Positions 46,001-46,933 of a stretch of DNA of 46,933 bases are shown here, in pieces; within the stretch, counting starts at the first letter, position 1; each line of letters opens with the position of its first letter. The DNA comes from Silene noctiflora (taxonomy: Eukaryota; Streptophyta; Magnoliopsida; Caryophyllales; Caryophyllaceae). The notes under the pieces were generated by a model. It did not search any database and was not told the DNA's origin. It was given only the letters and a program-made list of their open reading frames with translations. A program made the translations under genes and the position numbers. The stretch covers positions 91,869 through 138,801 of the forward strand of contig VHZZ01000155.1 of NCBI GenBank assembly GCA_009801015.1, written 5' to 3'.

Positions 46001-46933
46001 TTATTTGAGCAATGTTACCCAAAATTGCACGATTTGAGCAATGTTACCCAAAATTGCACGATTTGATGGCATAATACCAAGACACACGATATCTCTAGCG
46101 ACTGGTATAAATAAATTACTTGGCTTCAACACCAGATCTCCGCCGTCGAAATGGGCCGTGACGTTAGGAATATTTAGATCATCACCACTGCTACTGGTTT
46201 TGTAACACAATTTAAGATCGTTTCCACTTTTATCGTATGCCTTTTGCCCTTGTATAGCTTCCTCCAAGATCGAGAATAGATCCGAGTACATATCCGGAGG
46301 TAAAAATGTCAATGTAGTTCCCGAGTCAATAAATATGTTGCCGACCGTTCTTCTACCATTCCGATTAAAGGGTATCATCGTTTTTCCAACCGTAACCCCA
46401 TTTAAAGTTAGATAATAATAGGTAAAAGGGTTACTTTTTATTATTGGGGTAGAAATAACATTACCGCCTGAAACTTGACTAGTTGTCCCAAAACTAATTT
46501 TGCTCGTGTACTCACCTTCCTTAAAAAAAGGGATTAAGCAATATGAGAATTTACCCCTAATCGATGAGCCAAGTTGTGAAACCAACGACAACGCTCCACC
46601 ACCGAGACCTATCACACCTGACCCATGATATTTAAATTCCCCGGCATTGTCATGACCACAACCAAAGCTAATATTAGCTAAAGACGTTCCTTTGGACCGA
46701 CTATTATCCGAGTTAAACGTTATGGTTTCAAGGGCAATGTCCCCGGACGTGTAGGATTTATCACCATAGCCGTAATGGTAATTACAAACGTTTTCCTTAC
46801 TACAAGAGGATTGTCTCGAGTTTAAGGCCCGACAAGCATCTGAATCACAAGATTGGGTCTTGTAGGTTAAAGATTCTGATGGGTTAAAAATAGGGCGATC
46901 TTGCTTGTAACATTCTAAGCAAGGTTGACATTG
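46001..46933 (-). CDS. Nepenthesin/CDR1-type aspartic protease, partial, disrupted C-terminus
   Basis: Secreted plant aspartic protease of the A1B (nepenthesin-like, CDR1) group; the frame is open to the window edge, so the N-terminus and the first DTGS catalytic site lie just outside. Seen from the edge inward: QCQPCLECYKQDRPIFNP and further paired cysteines of the nepenthesin insert; YGYGDKSYTSG flap; ISFGCGHDNAG; GVIGLGGGALSLVSQLG; FSYCL; second catalytic site FIDSGTTLTFLP; and LGNIAQ near the end. The catalytic half present is intact. A 29-bp tandem duplication (46004-46061) then shifts the frame and the protein stops at 46001-46003 after an altered tail, losing the usual final strand and the conserved PTDC cysteine. 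Sequence encoding the normal tail still follows in another frame to a stop at 45930. It may be a recent pseudogene, a truncated allele, or an assembly artefact. Confidence 0.85.
   Translation of the reverse strand, partial: QCQPCLECYKQDRPIFNPSESLTYKTQSCDSDACRALNSRQSSCSKENVCNYHYGYGDKSYTSGDIALETITFNSDNSRSKGTSLANISFGCGHDNAGEFKYHGSGVIGLGGGALSLVSQLGSSIRGKFSYCLIPFFKEGEYTSKISFGTTSQVSGGNVISTPIIKSNPFTYYYLTLNGVTVGKTMIPFNRNGRRTVGNIFIDSGTTLTFLPPDMYSDLFSILEEAIQGQKAYDKSGNDLKLCYKTSSSGDDLNIPNVTAHFDGGDLVLKPSNLFIPVARDIVCLGIMPSNRAILGNIAQIVQFWVTLLK
46004..46061. repeat. 29-bp tandem duplication in the protease 3' end
   Basis: Units 46004-46032 and 46033-46061 are identical (each starts TTTGAGCAATGTTACCC). As 29 is not a multiple of 3, the second unit changes the reading frame. 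Confidence 0.95.

Noticed and set aside
1-46933. A CRISPR array, bacterial operon or biosynthetic gene cluster
   Set aside because: The window is plant nuclear DNA with introns; short tandem repeats come in two to four copies without unique spacers, and neighbouring genes share no pathway.

Overview
The window looks like nuclear DNA from a flowering plant, most likely a eudicot. Genes are split by GT-AG introns, intergenic DNA is AT-rich, and small non-autonomous transposons are dense in introns and between genes. Stowaway-type ends (CTCCCTCCGTCCC), TACTCCG-type motifs and repeat ends of the kind common in chenopods suggest Caryophyllales; that placement is an inference from repeat style, not proof.

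Seven protein genes can be assembled, six complete and one cut by the window edge. (1) 564-8030, + strand, 9 coding exons: a chloroplast P1B-type copper ATPase of the PAA1/HMA6 type, 929 aa. (2) 9686-13288, - strand, 4 exons: a mitochondrial alternative oxidase, 348 aa, convergent with gene 1. (3) 15863-26919, + strand, 13 exons: a calmodulin-binding CAMTA transcription factor, 976 aa, divergent from gene 2. (4) 28446-28937, + strand, intronless: a small PR-1/CAP protein, 163 aa. (5) 29889-33162, - strand, 11 exons: a seven-membrane-span TOM1/TOM3/THH1-type protein, 296 aa. (6) 34297-37925, - strand, 5 coding exons: a PP2C protein phosphatase, 280 aa. (7) 42389-45452, + strand, 5 exons: an alpha/beta hydrolase, 345 aa. 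At the right edge, 46001-46933 on the - strand, lies the 3' part of a nepenthesin/CDR1-type aspartic protease whose end is disrupted by a 29-bp tandem duplication. Exon joins were made by hand from GT/AG sites, reading frame and remembered family sequence; every assembled frame closes without a stop.

The rest is repeats: a hAT-type MITE with a perfect 8-bp target duplication, a Helitron-like element set between A and T, several Stowaway-like MITEs, a GC-rich element nested in another MITE, a CACTA-like end, an RNase H remnant and short tandem duplications.

The genes are an ordinary plant neighbourhood, not an operon or a cluster for one pathway. Several have stress links from family knowledge (alternative oxidase, CAMTA, PR-1, PP2C, aspartic protease), but nothing in the sequence ties them together. 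I found no convincing undescribed multi-gene system. The most informative items are the broken protease tail, the atypical PR-1 that keeps a CAPE-like tail, the duplicated splice donor in the copper ATPase, and the transposon structures.
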